9,065 bases of DNA. Source: Hyphomicrobium sp. Lineage in GTDB: Bacteria; Pseudomonadota; Alphaproteobacteria; Rhizobiales; Hyphomicrobiaceae. The stretch is from the NCBI GenBank assembly GCA_030598645.1, contig JAUVPN010000086.1:1-9065 (forward strand), read 5' to 3'. Every line of letters starts with the position of its first letter. Within the stretch, counting starts at the first letter, position 1. This document shows positions 1 to 6,647 of this stretch, in pieces. The position numbers and the translations under genes were made by a program. The notes under the pieces were generated by a model. The model was given only the letters and a program-made list of their open reading frames with translations. It did not search any database and was not told the DNA's origin.

Positions 1-882
1 AAAAGCGCCACGGAGGCGGACATCCGTAGGGCATTTCGCAAGCTTGCAAAAGAACTGCATCCTGATCTCAATCCGACGAACCGCGTTGGAACTGAGGAAA
101 GATTCAAAAAACTCTCCTCGGCCTACGAACTCCTAAGTGATCCTCAAAAGCGCCGGGCGTTCGATCGCGGCGAAATCGATTCACACGGCGAGCCACGCCG
201 GGATGGTTCTCGCCGCTACGCCGGGGGAGCAGCGCAAGGCGCTAGGGCCGGCGCCAGGACGGGCTTTGAAGAATTTGACGTGGGTGACGTCTTCTCTGAC
301 ATCTTCGGCGGCACCCGCTCCGGTCGCGCAGGCGCGCGCAGTGGCTTCAGCGTCAAAGGCCCCGACGTGCGCTATACGTTGGAGATAGATTTTCTAGAAG
401 CGGCCTCAGGGACCAAGAAGCGTGTCACACTGCCCGAAGGTGGCGTTCTCGATCTCAGCATTCCGCCAGGTGTTGGCGATAGCCAGGTGCTGCGACTTAA
501 GGGCAAGGGCGCCTCTGGTTTCGGAGCCGCAGATCGGGGCGACGCGCTCGTTGAAGTACGAGTACGCCCGCATGCCCAGTTTCAGCGTTCTAACGACGAC
601 ATACTGCTAGAGGTACCGATATCCATCGACGAGGCCGTACTCGGTGCCAAGATCGAAGTGCCGACAATAGGCGGGCGCGTGCAGCTCTCAATTCCTAAGG
701 GCACGAATTCCGGCCGCGTCTTTCGCCTAAAGGGCAAGGGGATCAAATGTGTCGGTAGGTCTGAGGCCGGCGACCAACTCGTTACCGTACGTATCGTTCT
801 GCCTGACACGATCGACGATAGTCTTGCCTACTTCTTTTCTGAGTGGCGTCAGAAAAATGGCTACGATCCCGGACGGGGTTAA
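1..882 (+). CDS. DnaJ/CbpA-like J-domain co-chaperone, 5' end cut off by window
   Basis: The frame is open from base 1 to a TAA at 880-882, giving 293 codons; the gene begins outside the window. The first ~60 residues are a J domain lacking roughly its first 14 residues. Helix II reads [12 protein letters not shown] and is followed by the diagnostic HPD motif at fragment residues 20-22, which stimulates the DnaK ATPase. A Gly/Arg-rich linker follows (about residues 60-115, including DVFSDIFGG). The two beta-sandwich substrate-binding domains typical of DnaJ C-terminal regions come next; each contains the repeated LRLKGKG / FRLKGKG signature. There is no CxxCxGxG zinc-finger region, so this is a CbpA-like (type II) J-protein, not canonical DnaJ. 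It should be cytosolic and deliver unfolded clients to DnaK. Its stop overlaps the convergent rnd stop by four bases. Family assignment is secure; the client is unknown. Confidence 0.93.
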   Translation, partial: KSATEADIRRAFRKLAKELHPDLNPTNRVGTEERFKKLSSAYELLSDPQKRRAFDRGEIDSHGEPRRDGSRRYAGGAAQGARAGARTGFEEFDVGDVFSDIFGGTRSGRAGARSGFSVKGPDVRYTLEIDFLEAASGTKKRVTLPEGGVLDLSIPPGVGDSQVLRLKGKGASGFGAADRGDALVEVRVRPHAQFQRSNDDILLEVPISIDEAVLGAKIEVPTIGGRVQLSIPKGTNSGRVFRLKGKGIKCVGRSEAGDQLVTVRIVLPDTIDDSLAYFFSEWRQKNGYDPGRG

Positions 883-2057
883 GGAATTGTCACCTCTCTT
901 GCTACGACGGCACCGCCGTCGAGTGTCAGCGCAATCTCGCCGCGCTTCAACCGCAGTGCGTCCTCACCGAAAAGGCGTCGCCGCCAGCCCTTAAGGGCGG
1001 GAATGTCTGGCTCGGTTTCCAAAGCGATGCGTTCCAGGTCTGCCGACCCGGCGATAAGTCGAGGTGCAACCTTATGGCGGGCCGCCGAGGCTTTCAGCAG
1101 AACGCGTAATAGATCAAGCAGCGCGCTTGCTTCCGCCGAAAGCTGCTGGCCGCGGCTGATGGGCGGTAGCGTTTTCGTATCGCGTGCTAAACCGAGCTTT
1201 ACGGCGTCGATGATCTCCTTGGCTCGTGCTGAGCGCGAGAAGCCTTCGCTCAGGGTTCTCAGCTCGCTCAGCTTATTGGTGCTAGTCGGGGCCTGATTTG
1301 CGATATCATAAAGGGCCTCGTCGCGCAGAATTCGCGAGCGAGGCACGTCCTGCCTCTGGGCTATCCGTTCCCTCCAAGCGGCAAGTTCCATAAGGACAGC
1401 CAGCGATTTCCGATTTCTGACCCGCAATTTGAGACGCTGCCAGGCATTCTCAGGATGTGATTCGTACGTTCCGGAGTCTGTCAGAACGCTCATCTCCTCG
1501 TTGAGCCAGGTTGACCGGCTGGAGACTTCCAGCTCGCGCTTTAGGTGGTAGTAAATGTCGCGCAAGTGCGTGACGTCTGCCAGTGCGTAATGCAGCTGCT
1601 TTTCAGAAAGTGGCCGTCGGCTCCAATCAGTGAAGCGTGATGATTTGTCGAGATCAGTACCCGTCACCCGTTTCACTAGATTGACGTAGCTAATAGATTC
1701 CCCAAAACCGCAGACCATCGCCGCGATTTGCGTGTCGAACACCGGGTGGGGCACCAGTCCGGTCTTGGCAAAAACGATTTCGATGTCCTGGCGTGCGGCG
1801 TGAAACACTTTGACGACGCCCTCGTTTGCCATCAACTCCCAGAAAGGGGCAAGGTCGATCTCCTCCGCGAGAGGGTCGACAATGAGAGCTTCCCCTGGCA
1901 CCGCCAGCTGCATAAGGCAGAGCTGTGGCCAGAAGGTCTGCTCGCGCAAGAATTCAGTGTCGACCGCGACGAAGTCGCTTGTCGACAGGCGTTGACAGGC
2001 CGAGGCGAGGTCAGTGGAGGAATTGATAATCTGCATGCGGTCGGGGATATAGCGCAT
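879..2057 (-). CDS. rnd: Ribonuclease D
   Basis: RNase D is a 3'-to-5' exoribonuclease that trims the 3' ends of tRNA precursors and other small RNAs. The protein is 392 aa, close to the usual family length. All DEDDy catalytic residues are visible: D33 and E35 in VDTEF, D91 in HAARQDIE, and Y157 with D161 in YALAD. The exonuclease domain spans about residues 10-190. An HRDC-type RNA-binding domain follows at about 205-290, and a second helical region runs to the end. The ATG at 2057 is kept as the start, but Met8 (ATG at 2036-2034) is equally plausible because homologues commonly begin with MQxI just before this domain. Neither start has a convincing Shine-Dalgarno sequence. A nested palindrome lies 23-63 bases upstream. 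The gene runs convergently into the J-protein gene and shares a TTAA with its stop. Confidence 0.96.
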   Translation of the reverse strand: MRYIPDRMQIINSSTDLASACQRLSTSDFVAVDTEFLREQTFWPQLCLMQLAVPGEALIVDPLAEEIDLAPFWELMANEGVVKVFHAARQDIEIVFAKTGLVPHPVFDTQIAAMVCGFGESISYVNLVKRVTGTDLDKSSRFTDWSRRPLSEKQLHYALADVTHLRDIYYHLKRELEVSSRSTWLNEEMSVLTDSGTYESHPENAWQRLKLRVRNRKSLAVLMELAAWRERIAQRQDVPRSRILRDEALYDIANQAPTSTNKLSELRTLSEGFSRSARAKEIIDAVKLGLARDTKTLPPISRGQQLSAEASALLDLLRVLLKASAARHKVAPRLIAGSADLERIALETEPDIPALKGWRRRLFGEDALRLKRGEIALTLDGGAVVAREVTIP

Positions 2058-2079
2058 CGAGCATGGGTTGTCGCGGCCT

Positions 2080-2120
2080 ACGATAACTTTGTGTTCACTA
2101 GTGAACGCCCCGATTATCGT
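2080..2120. promoter_or_regulatory. Nested, nearly concentric palindrome upstream of rnd
   Basis: A perfect 14-base palindrome, GTTCACTAGTGAAC, lies at 2093-2106. It is flanked by a second inverted repeat, ACGATAA (2080-2086) and TTATCGT (2114-2120). The two dyads share almost the same centre (2099.5 and 2100), giving 41 bases of nested symmetry 23-63 bases upstream of the rnd ATG. This position suits an operator over the rnd promoter. No run of T follows on either strand, so it does not look like an intrinsic terminator. The symmetry is read directly; the regulatory role is inferred, and no regulator family is recognised. Confidence 0.45.
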
Positions 2121-2190
2121 CTATTTGCAGCAATGGCCATTCGCAGCCCTGTGGTGGATGCTCATTTCGTGTATCGGGAAGAAACATCCG

Positions 2191-2290
2191 AAAATATTTC
2201 TTAATTAGTCGCAACAGCAATTGTTTATAAAAAATTTTCGTAATTACGCACCGAATTTTAAATAAATTATCTTCAAATTGAAATTGTTTT
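2191..2290. other. AT-rich intergenic tract (79 of 100 bases A/T)
   Basis: This is the bulk of the gap between rnd and the small repeat-protein gene. It contains several A and T runs (for example AAAAAATTTT at 2229-2238 and a run of six T near 2287-2292) and a short dyad, TTCAAATTGAA, at 2272-2282. The rest of the window is clearly GC-richer. Such a tract upstream of a gene start could act as an UP element, a curved-DNA promoter region or a nucleoid-protein binding site. I could not pick a credible -35/-10 pair. No convincing gene is seen in it. Confidence 0.4.
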
Positions 2291-2337
2291 TTCGCGCCTC
2301 CGGGCCGCTGCATCCGAATAGTCGAGGTTAATTAGTT

Positions 2338-2742
2338 ATGTTGCGTAAGCTCATCCCAATCACGCTAATTGTGTCGGGGCTCGCGTTCCCGGCACTAATT
2401 AAGATCACGAACATTGGTTCCGCCGAGTCATCGGCCGAGCCAAATATCTCCGTCTCTGAAGTCGCGGCTCGTCATACAAAAGTATTCGAGGCTGCTCGCA
2501 ATACGGAGATCAACGCCTCCATCGCGCGCGTTAAGGCTCAGCGTCTGAAGGCGTTTGAGGCTGCGCGTAATGCGGAGATTGATGCTTCCATCGCACGTGT
2601 TGCCTTCCATCGCGCTCGCAATGCGGAGATCAAGTCTTTAATCGCGCGCATTAAGGGTCGTGCATCCTTGGAGACAGGGACAATTAGCATCCCCAATTCG
2701 AGTGCTTTAACCGGCGTGCCTGACGGAGCGCCACCTCTTTAA
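2338..2742 (+). CDS. Small exported or membrane-anchored repeat protein, function unknown
   Basis: This 134-aa protein matches no family I recognise. Residues 1-27 (MLRKL, then a hydrophobic run to about residue 23) look like a signal peptide or N-terminal anchor, so the rest probably lies in the periplasm. Residues 48-106 are internal repeats: KVFEAARNTEINASIARVKA, then KAFEAARNAEIDASIARV, then a shortened ARNAEIKSLIARIKG. The units are spaced 23 and then 17 residues apart. They alternate charged and hydrophobic positions and should form amphipathic helix, possibly coiled coil. The C-terminus (107-134) is Ser/Pro/Gly-rich and looks disordered. A GAGG at 2324-2327 lies 10 bases before the ATG, a workable ribosome site. 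The coding call rests on the signal-like N-terminus, the protein-level repeat with conservative substitutions (N/D, T/A), and the ribosome site. It sits downstream of the AT-rich tract and overlaps the convergent DUF1223 gene by four bases. Confidence 0.72.
   Translation: MLRKLIPITLIVSGLAFPALIKITNIGSAESSAEPNISVSEVAARHTKVFEAARNTEINASIARVKAQRLKAFEAARNAEIDASIARVAFHRARNAEIKSLIARIKGRASLETGTISIPNSSALTGVPDGAPPL
2479..2655 (+). repeat. In-frame tandem repeat inside the small exported protein
   Basis: Three degenerate copies encode residues 48-106. The spacing between the ARN landmarks (codons 53, 76 and 93) is 69 and then 51 bases; the third unit lacks six codons. Units 1 and 2 match in 16 of the 18 aligned residues from FEAARN to SIARV. 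The reading frame is preserved throughout, which indicates selection on the protein and argues against random slippage. Confidence 0.75.
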
Positions 2743-3479
2743 TGCAGGCTAGTGCGCGCGGCGCCAAGGATGGTGCTGGGTTCGGCGATTGTTCCCGCCT
2801 GCAATAACACAACGATGCTATCGTAATCTTTGAACTGCGCCGCCGGCACCTTGAGTACGGCGGCGCGGCCGTTCCACGTTCCGATGGGGATAATGTCGCG
2901 CACGATGTTAGTGTAGATTACCTTGCGGTTTGCATTTTCGCCTCGCCCGATGGCGACTTGGCGTGCTTCCAGCACCGGCATCAGCACGACCGTGCCGCGT
3001 GCTACGACATCGTCATGTGTCGCATCAAGAGACACGATAATGTCGCTGGCTCCGCGCTCCACGCTCATTGGAATGCGCAAGCTCTTAGATGTCTCGGCGA
3101 CGGCCTGATCGATGCCAGAGCGCCGCGAGCCTACCGCGTGCTGCGTTCCGTTCACAACTGCTTGCGGCGTATAAACCTTCCCATCGCCGCGCGCACCTGC
3201 ATACGCCACCTGGCGTTTCGTGAAAGCGGGCTTAGCGAGCGTATCCTTCCAGCCTAGTCGATCCCAATAGTCTACCGGGAGAGATATTGTGATGATTTCG
3301 GGATCGTTTGCCATTGTGGCGAAAAGCTCGTCAGCTGGCGGGCACGAAGAGCAGCCCTGGCTGGTGAATAGCTCGATGACCGCGCGCGGTTGCTCGGCGA
3401 CTGCATTCGAGAGAGTTATGGAGTAGAAAAATAATGGCGCAAAGAACAGTAAGCGGGCAGGCAAAAGCGATATCGTCAT
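2739..3479 (-). CDS. DUF1223-family exported thioredoxin-like protein
   Basis: The protein is 246 aa from the ATG at 3479. Residues 1-28 form a clear signal peptide: a positive Arg9, a long Leu/Phe-rich core and a likely cut after AVA (residue 28). The mature protein opens with the DUF1223 hallmark AVIELFTSQGCSSCPPAD, which holds a CxxC pair (C43, C46) in a thioredoxin-like context. Further family blocks follow: VDYWDRLGWKD, AFTKRQVAYA, and YTPQAVVNG. It should act in the periplasm or at the envelope, but the family has no established function; a thiol redox role is only suggested by the CxxC. The start is supported by GGAG six bases upstream. The frame stays open upstream to 3860, but that extension lacks family similarity and would overlap aspS. 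The stop overlaps that of the convergent repeat-protein gene. Confidence 0.92.
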   Translation of the reverse strand: MTISLLPARLLFFAPLFFYSITLSNAVAEQPRAVIELFTSQGCSSCPPADELFATMANDPEIITISLPVDYWDRLGWKDTLAKPAFTKRQVAYAGARGDGKVYTPQAVVNGTQHAVGSRRSGIDQAVAETSKSLRIPMSVERGASDIIVSLDATHDDVVARGTVVLMPVLEARQVAIGRGENANRKVIYTNIVRDIIPIGTWNGRAAVLKVPAAQFKDYDSIVVLLQAGTIAEPSTILGAARTSLH

Positions 3480-3485
3480 TCCCAG

Positions 3486-3489
3486 CTCC
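3486..3489 (-). promoter_or_regulatory. Ribosome binding site fixing the DUF1223 start
   Basis: Read on the minus strand, GGAG lies six bases before the ATG at 3479-3477, and the signal peptide starts directly at that ATG. This selects 3479 over the upstream in-frame starts as far as 3860. Confidence 0.65.
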
Positions 3490-3697
3490 GGGCACGGTTT
3501 GTAGCATAGTTTTCTATTCGGCTCGCAGGCACCCTCTGTTACGCGCGCCAACTTCTCAAGTGTGGTGCGCCTATTATGCTTGTTGGTCGCAATAGCACTT
3601 AAGTTTGTCGAGAATTCGCACCGCCTTGGGTCGCGGCAAACTGTCATTCCGAGCTGTAGGCCTAGCTCCGTGCGGCGGGGCAAAAAGCGAAGCGAGC

Positions 3698-3727
3698 CTT
3701 GACAACCTGATGACCCCATGCGCTTTT
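3698..3727 (+). promoter_or_regulatory. aspS: Candidate promoter of aspS
   Basis: CTTGAC at 3698-3703 matches the -35 element often seen in alphaproteobacterial housekeeping promoters. A weak -10-like hexamer, GCTTTT, lies at 3722-3727. Transcription starting near 3734 would leave a leader of about 40 bases before the ATG at 3774 but almost none before the ATG at 3741, which favours 3774 as the start. The -10 match is poor, so this is tentative. Confidence 0.3.
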
Positions 3728-3773
3728 CCCGCGACTTGAAATGACTAAAGCGGCACCGGGGCGAGACGGCACG

Positions 3774-5645
3774 ATGGCTGAGCCGAACGCGAAAAAGCGA
3801 TCCGAGAAAAAGACGTTTGAGGGCGACCTTCACCGTTACCGCTCGCATACTTGCGGGCAACTAAGGTCGGGGGACATTGACAATGAGGTGCGCCTTTCAG
3901 GCTGGGTCCATCGGGTGCGCGATCACGGCGGCCTTTTGTTCGTCGACTTACGCGACCACTACGGTGTCACCCAGGTCGTCGCTGATCCCGACAGTCCGGC
4001 TTTTAAGGTCGCCGAAACTGTGCGCGCCGAATGGGTCATCCGCGTCGATGGCAAGGTCCGCGAGCGCCCTGAAGGAACGCGGAACCCCGAGTTACCGACC
4101 GGCGAGGTCGAAATTTTTGCCAGCCAGATCGAGGTTCTCTCGGAGGCCAAGGAAGTCCCCGTTCCCGTCTTCGGTGAGCCTGACTATCCGGAAGATCTTC
4201 GCCTGCGCTACCGCTTCCTCGATTTACGGCGCGAAACGTTGCACAATAACATAATGCTGCGCAACGAGATCATTGGATCTATCCGGCGGCGCATGCGGGA
4301 TGGTGGTTTCTTTGAGTTCCAGACACCAATCCTGACGGCTTCATCACCAGAAGGAGCGCGCGACTTTCTTGTCCCCTCGCGCCTGCATCCTGGTAAGTTC
4401 TACGCCCTGCCCCAAGCTCCGCAGCAGTTCAAACAGTTGATAATGATTGCCGGTTTCGACCGCTACTTCCAGATCGCGCCCTGCTTTCGAGATGAGGACG
4501 CGCGAGCCGACCGCTCACCCGGTGAGTTCTATCAGCTCGACGTTGAGATGAGCTTTGTTACACAAGACGATGTGTTCGAGGCGATCGAGCCGGTCATGCA
4601 TGGCGTGTTCGAGGAGTTCGCCAATGGCAAGCCCGTGAACAGCCCTTTCCCGCAAATCTCCTATGATGAGTCGATCGCCAAGTACGGCACCGATAAGCCC
4701 GACCTACGCAACCCGATCGAGATGCAGGATGTCACTGAGCATTTTCGCGGCTCTGGCTTCAAAATTTTCGCCGGCATGATCGACAAGGATCCCAAGGTGC
4801 GGGTGTGGGGAGTTCCCGCACCTAGTGGCGGCTCCAGAGCGTTCTGCGATCGCATGAACTCTTGGGCGCAAAGCGAGGGTCAGCCGGGGCTTGCATACAT
4901 CATGTTCCGTGGTTCTGGCGAAGGCGAGCAAAGAATAGACGAAGCGGCAGGGCCGGTTGGCAAGAACCTGGGTCCGGAACGTTCAAGCGCTATCCAGAAG
5001 CAGCTCGGTCTCAAGGGGGGTGATGCTGTGTTTTTCGCGGCTGGAAACCCGGCGAAATTTCATAAGTTTGCGGGCGATGCGCGCACCAAGATCGGTGAGG
5101 AGCTCAAGCTCATTGATGAAGACTGCTTTGCGTTCTGCTGGATCGTCGACTACCCCATGTACGAGTGGAACGAGGACGAGAAAAAGATCCAGTTCTCGCA
5201 CAACCCGTTCTCTGCACCCCAAGGTGGCATGGCAGCGCTAGAAGCCGCAAAGACAACAGAAGATCTACTGGCGCTCAAAGCCTGGCAGTACGACATCGTT
5301 TGCAACGGTGTGGAGCTATCGTCTGGAGCGATCCGCAACCACTTGCCGGACGTCATGTACAAGACGTTCGAGATCGCAGGCCATCCGCCTGAGGTGCTCG
5401 AAAGCGAGTTTGGCGGCATGTTGAAAGCCCTTCAGTGTGGAGCACCGCCGCACGGCGGTATTGCGCCCGGCATCGACCGTATCGTCATGCTCTTGGCGGG
5501 CGCCACCAATCTGCGCGACGTTATCATGTTCCCCATGAACCAGCAGGCGGAAGACCTGCTGATGGGCGCGCCCTCCCAAGTGCACGCCAAGCATCTGCGC
5601 GAGCTTCACATTCGCCTTGCCGTGCCGCCGGAGCAAAAGGGGTGA
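3774..5645 (+). CDS. aspS: Aspartate--tRNA(Asp/Asn) ligase, probably non-discriminating
   Basis: This class II synthetase charges tRNA(Asp) with aspartate. The protein has 623 residues from the ATG at 3774. An OB-fold anticodon domain (about residues 20-135) includes [11 protein letters not shown] and VDLRDHYG. The catalytic core follows: [11 protein letters not shown], motif 2 [15 protein letters not shown] (R239), and motif 3 [12 protein letters not shown] (R569). The bacterial GAD insertion lies between motifs 2 and 3 (about 300-420). H51 in RDHGG and G101 in RPEG correspond to the His/Gly pair linked to non-discriminating AspRS in Pseudomonas, where discriminating E. coli has Leu and Lys. 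The enzyme may therefore also make Asp-tRNA(Asn) for GatCAB amidation. An 18-residue Lys-rich extension precedes the usual HRYR start. The ATG at 3741 would give 634 aa but lacks a ribosome site; GGGGCGAG precedes 3774. The ceramidase-like gene follows after 25 bases. Confidence 0.97.
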   Translation: MAEPNAKKRSEKKTFEGDLHRYRSHTCGQLRSGDIDNEVRLSGWVHRVRDHGGLLFVDLRDHYGVTQVVADPDSPAFKVAETVRAEWVIRVDGKVRERPEGTRNPELPTGEVEIFASQIEVLSEAKEVPVPVFGEPDYPEDLRLRYRFLDLRRETLHNNIMLRNEIIGSIRRRMRDGGFFEFQTPILTASSPEGARDFLVPSRLHPGKFYALPQAPQQFKQLIMIAGFDRYFQIAPCFRDEDARADRSPGEFYQLDVEMSFVTQDDVFEAIEPVMHGVFEEFANGKPVNSPFPQISYDESIAKYGTDKPDLRNPIEMQDVTEHFRGSGFKIFAGMIDKDPKVRVWGVPAPSGGSRAFCDRMNSWAQSEGQPGLAYIMFRGSGEGEQRIDEAAGPVGKNLGPERSSAIQKQLGLKGGDAVFFAAGNPAKFHKFAGDARTKIGEELKLIDEDCFAFCWIVDYPMYEWNEDEKKIQFSHNPFSAPQGGMAALEAAKTTEDLLALKAWQYDIVCNGVELSSGAIRNHLPDVMYKTFEIAGHPPEVLESEFGGMLKALQCGAPPHGGIAPGIDRIVMLLAGATNLRDVIMFPMNQQAEDLLMGAPSQVHAKHLRELHIRLAVPPEQKG

Positions 5646-5670
5646 CTGCCGAGCCCCTTAGACTTTGACG

Positions 5671-6372
5671 ATGGACTGGGATCAGAAAATCTACCGGTAT
5701 TGCGAGCGTGGGAACGATCCAGCCCTTTGGGCGGAACCGATAAACGCGGTATCGAATGCGGCCTTCATCATCGCGGCGCTGGTGGCCGCTTGCGCGTATG
5801 CACGTCTCCCAAACGACAAGCGTAATGTCACAGAAGCAGCGCTCATCCTTGTTACGATCGCGATAGGTGCGGGCAGCTTTCTATTCCACACTCTTGCGAC
5901 CGTGTGGGCGGCTCAGGCAGACGTAATACCTATCGGTATCTTCATGCTGCTTTATTTCGGCTATGCGCTGCGCCAATTCCTGGCGTTTCCCTGGCTCATC
6001 GTTGCAATCGGGATCGGTCTTTTCGTTTGGTCGCTACAGGCGATTGGCAATATTCAATGTGGTGAGTCGCTGGCCATGACGGGTTCCCCACACGGACCCT
6101 GCTTTAATGGTTCGCTCGGTTACATGCCGGCCCTGATCGCAATGCTTGGTATCGGCGCGGTGCTCGCAATTCGGCGCCACCCCGCGTGGCCCTACATCCT
6201 CACGGCTGGGTTTGTATTCTGTGCTTCGCTGGCGTTCCGGTCCATCGACTGGCACATGTGTGCACTGATTCAGGTAGACGGGCGCGCGATCGGCACTCAT
6301 TTTGTTTGGCATATCTTAAACGCGATAGCGCTTTACTTTCTACTTATGGGCGCTATCCGTTCCGGACGGTAA
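5671..6372 (+). CDS. Ceramidase-like (CREST family) seven-helix membrane hydrolase
   Basis: This 233-aa integral membrane protein has about seven hydrophobic segments (roughly residues 28-45, 57-77, 84-103, 107-124, 148-166, 173-191 and 209-229). It carries the alkaline ceramidase signatures in order: an N-terminal CERG...W.EP.N..SN block, GAGSFLFHTLAT with S69 and H73, D84 eleven residues after that His, and GTHFVWHILN with H210 and H214. These match in identity and spacing the Ser, His, Asp and paired His that bind and activate zinc in human ACER3, so the active site looks complete. The family hydrolyses amide bonds of lipids such as ceramide; the true bacterial substrate is unknown. It lies 25 bases after aspS and is probably cotranscribed. 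A TTG two codons upstream (5665) is a possible alternative start; the ATG at 5671 is preferred because it gives the usual MDW-type beginning. No strong ribosome site is visible. Confidence 0.88.
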   Translation: MDWDQKIYRYCERGNDPALWAEPINAVSNAAFIIAALVAACAYARLPNDKRNVTEAALILVTIAIGAGSFLFHTLATVWAAQADVIPIGIFMLLYFGYALRQFLAFPWLIVAIGIGLFVWSLQAIGNIQCGESLAMTGSPHGPCFNGSLGYMPALIAMLGIGAVLAIRRHPAWPYILTAGFVFCASLAFRSIDWHMCALIQVDGRAIGTHFVWHILNAIALYFLLMGAIRSGR

Positions 6373-6428
6373 GGCCATTGAATGGCGCATTGATTATAAG
6401 GTGGCTCTCGCCCATAACGGTCGGTCTC

Positions 6429-6515
6429 GCGGACGTGGCGAAATTGGTATACGCAAGAGACTTAAAATCTCTCACCCGTAAGGGTTTACGGGTTCGAGTC
6501 CCGTCGTCCGCACCA
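6429..6515 (+). tRNA. tRNA-Leu(UAA)
   Basis: The gene is 87 bases with encoded CCA. The acceptor stem GCGGACG/CGTCCGC is perfect. The D stem is GCG/CGC. The anticodon stem AGAGA/TCTCT encloses the loop CTTAAAA, with anticodon TAA at 6463-6465. A long variable arm, ACCC-GTAA-GGGT (6474-6485), marks a class II tRNA. The T arm ACGGG-TTCGAGT-CCCGT and the discriminator A agree with leucine. A TATAAG at 6395-6400 may be a -10 box, but no good -35 accompanies it. The ceramidase-like gene ends 56 bases upstream. A second, headless tRNA-Leu 3' half follows after nine bases. Confidence 0.98.
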
Positions 6516-6524
6516 ACACAAAAT

Positions 6525-6583
6525 GAGACTTAAAATCCTGAGGCGGTAACGCCGTGCGGGTTCGACTCTCGCCGTCCGCACCA
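6525..6583 (+). pseudogene. Orphan 3' half of a second tRNA-Leu(UAA)
   Basis: These 59 bases align without gaps to the last 59 bases of the intact tRNA (6457-6515), at an offset of 68, with 44 identities. They keep GACTTAAAATC (anticodon loop), a variable arm GGCG-GTAA-CGCC, a T arm GCGGG-TTCGACT-CTCGC with one G-T wobble, the acceptor 3' strand CGTCCGC, the discriminator A and CCA. The 5' acceptor strand, D arm and the matching 5' side of the anticodon stem are missing: its TCCTG would need CAGGA, but the preceding bases are TGAGA. The variable arm differs from that of the intact gene by compensatory pairs, so this came from a separately evolved functional tRNA-Leu and is not a decayed copy of its neighbour. 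An old integration (att) scar or a deletion between two tandem tRNA genes are both possible. Confidence 0.85.
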
Positions 6584-6647
6584 TGGGCCGTGCAGCGGTG
6601 CCCGCGAGTGGTGTGCAAGTATGATCGAAATGGGCTTGGCAAAGTCC

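Larger units (their letters stand above)
3480..3773. other. Divergent spacer between the DUF1223 gene and aspS
   Basis: These 294 bases must hold the promoters of both neighbours. No gene is supported here. The motif GTCATTCC(C/G)AGCT occurs at 3475-3488 and again near 3642-3656. Variants of GGCAAAA(A)GCGA and AGCTCCG occur beside both copies, in a different order. This may be a decayed short duplication or a chance resemblance. A candidate aspS promoter lies at 3698-3727. Confidence 0.4.

Noticed and set aside
1728..2204. Plus-strand 158-aa open frame opposite rnd
   Set aside because: It is antisense to the RNase D catalytic domain, whose DEDDy residues are all present on the minus strand; no protein family is visible in this frame.
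2098..2313. Minus-strand 71-aa open frame in the rnd upstream gap
   Set aside because: It lies on the AT-rich tract and the nested palindrome, has Lys/Phe/Leu-rich low-complexity composition, no family resemblance and no ribosome site.
3480..3860. In-frame upstream extension of the DUF1223 gene to 3860
   Set aside because: It adds 127 residues without family similarity in front of a clear signal peptide and would overlap the start of aspS; GGAG marks the ATG at 3479.
6186..6533. Plus-strand 115-aa open frame running from the ceramidase-like gene into the tRNA
   Set aside because: It is a shadow of the ceramidase-like gene in another frame followed by a translated tRNA.
6585..6603. GGGC/GCCC inverted repeat as a terminator after the tRNA region
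   Set aside because: The stem is only four bases, the loop is eleven bases, and no T run follows on either strand.
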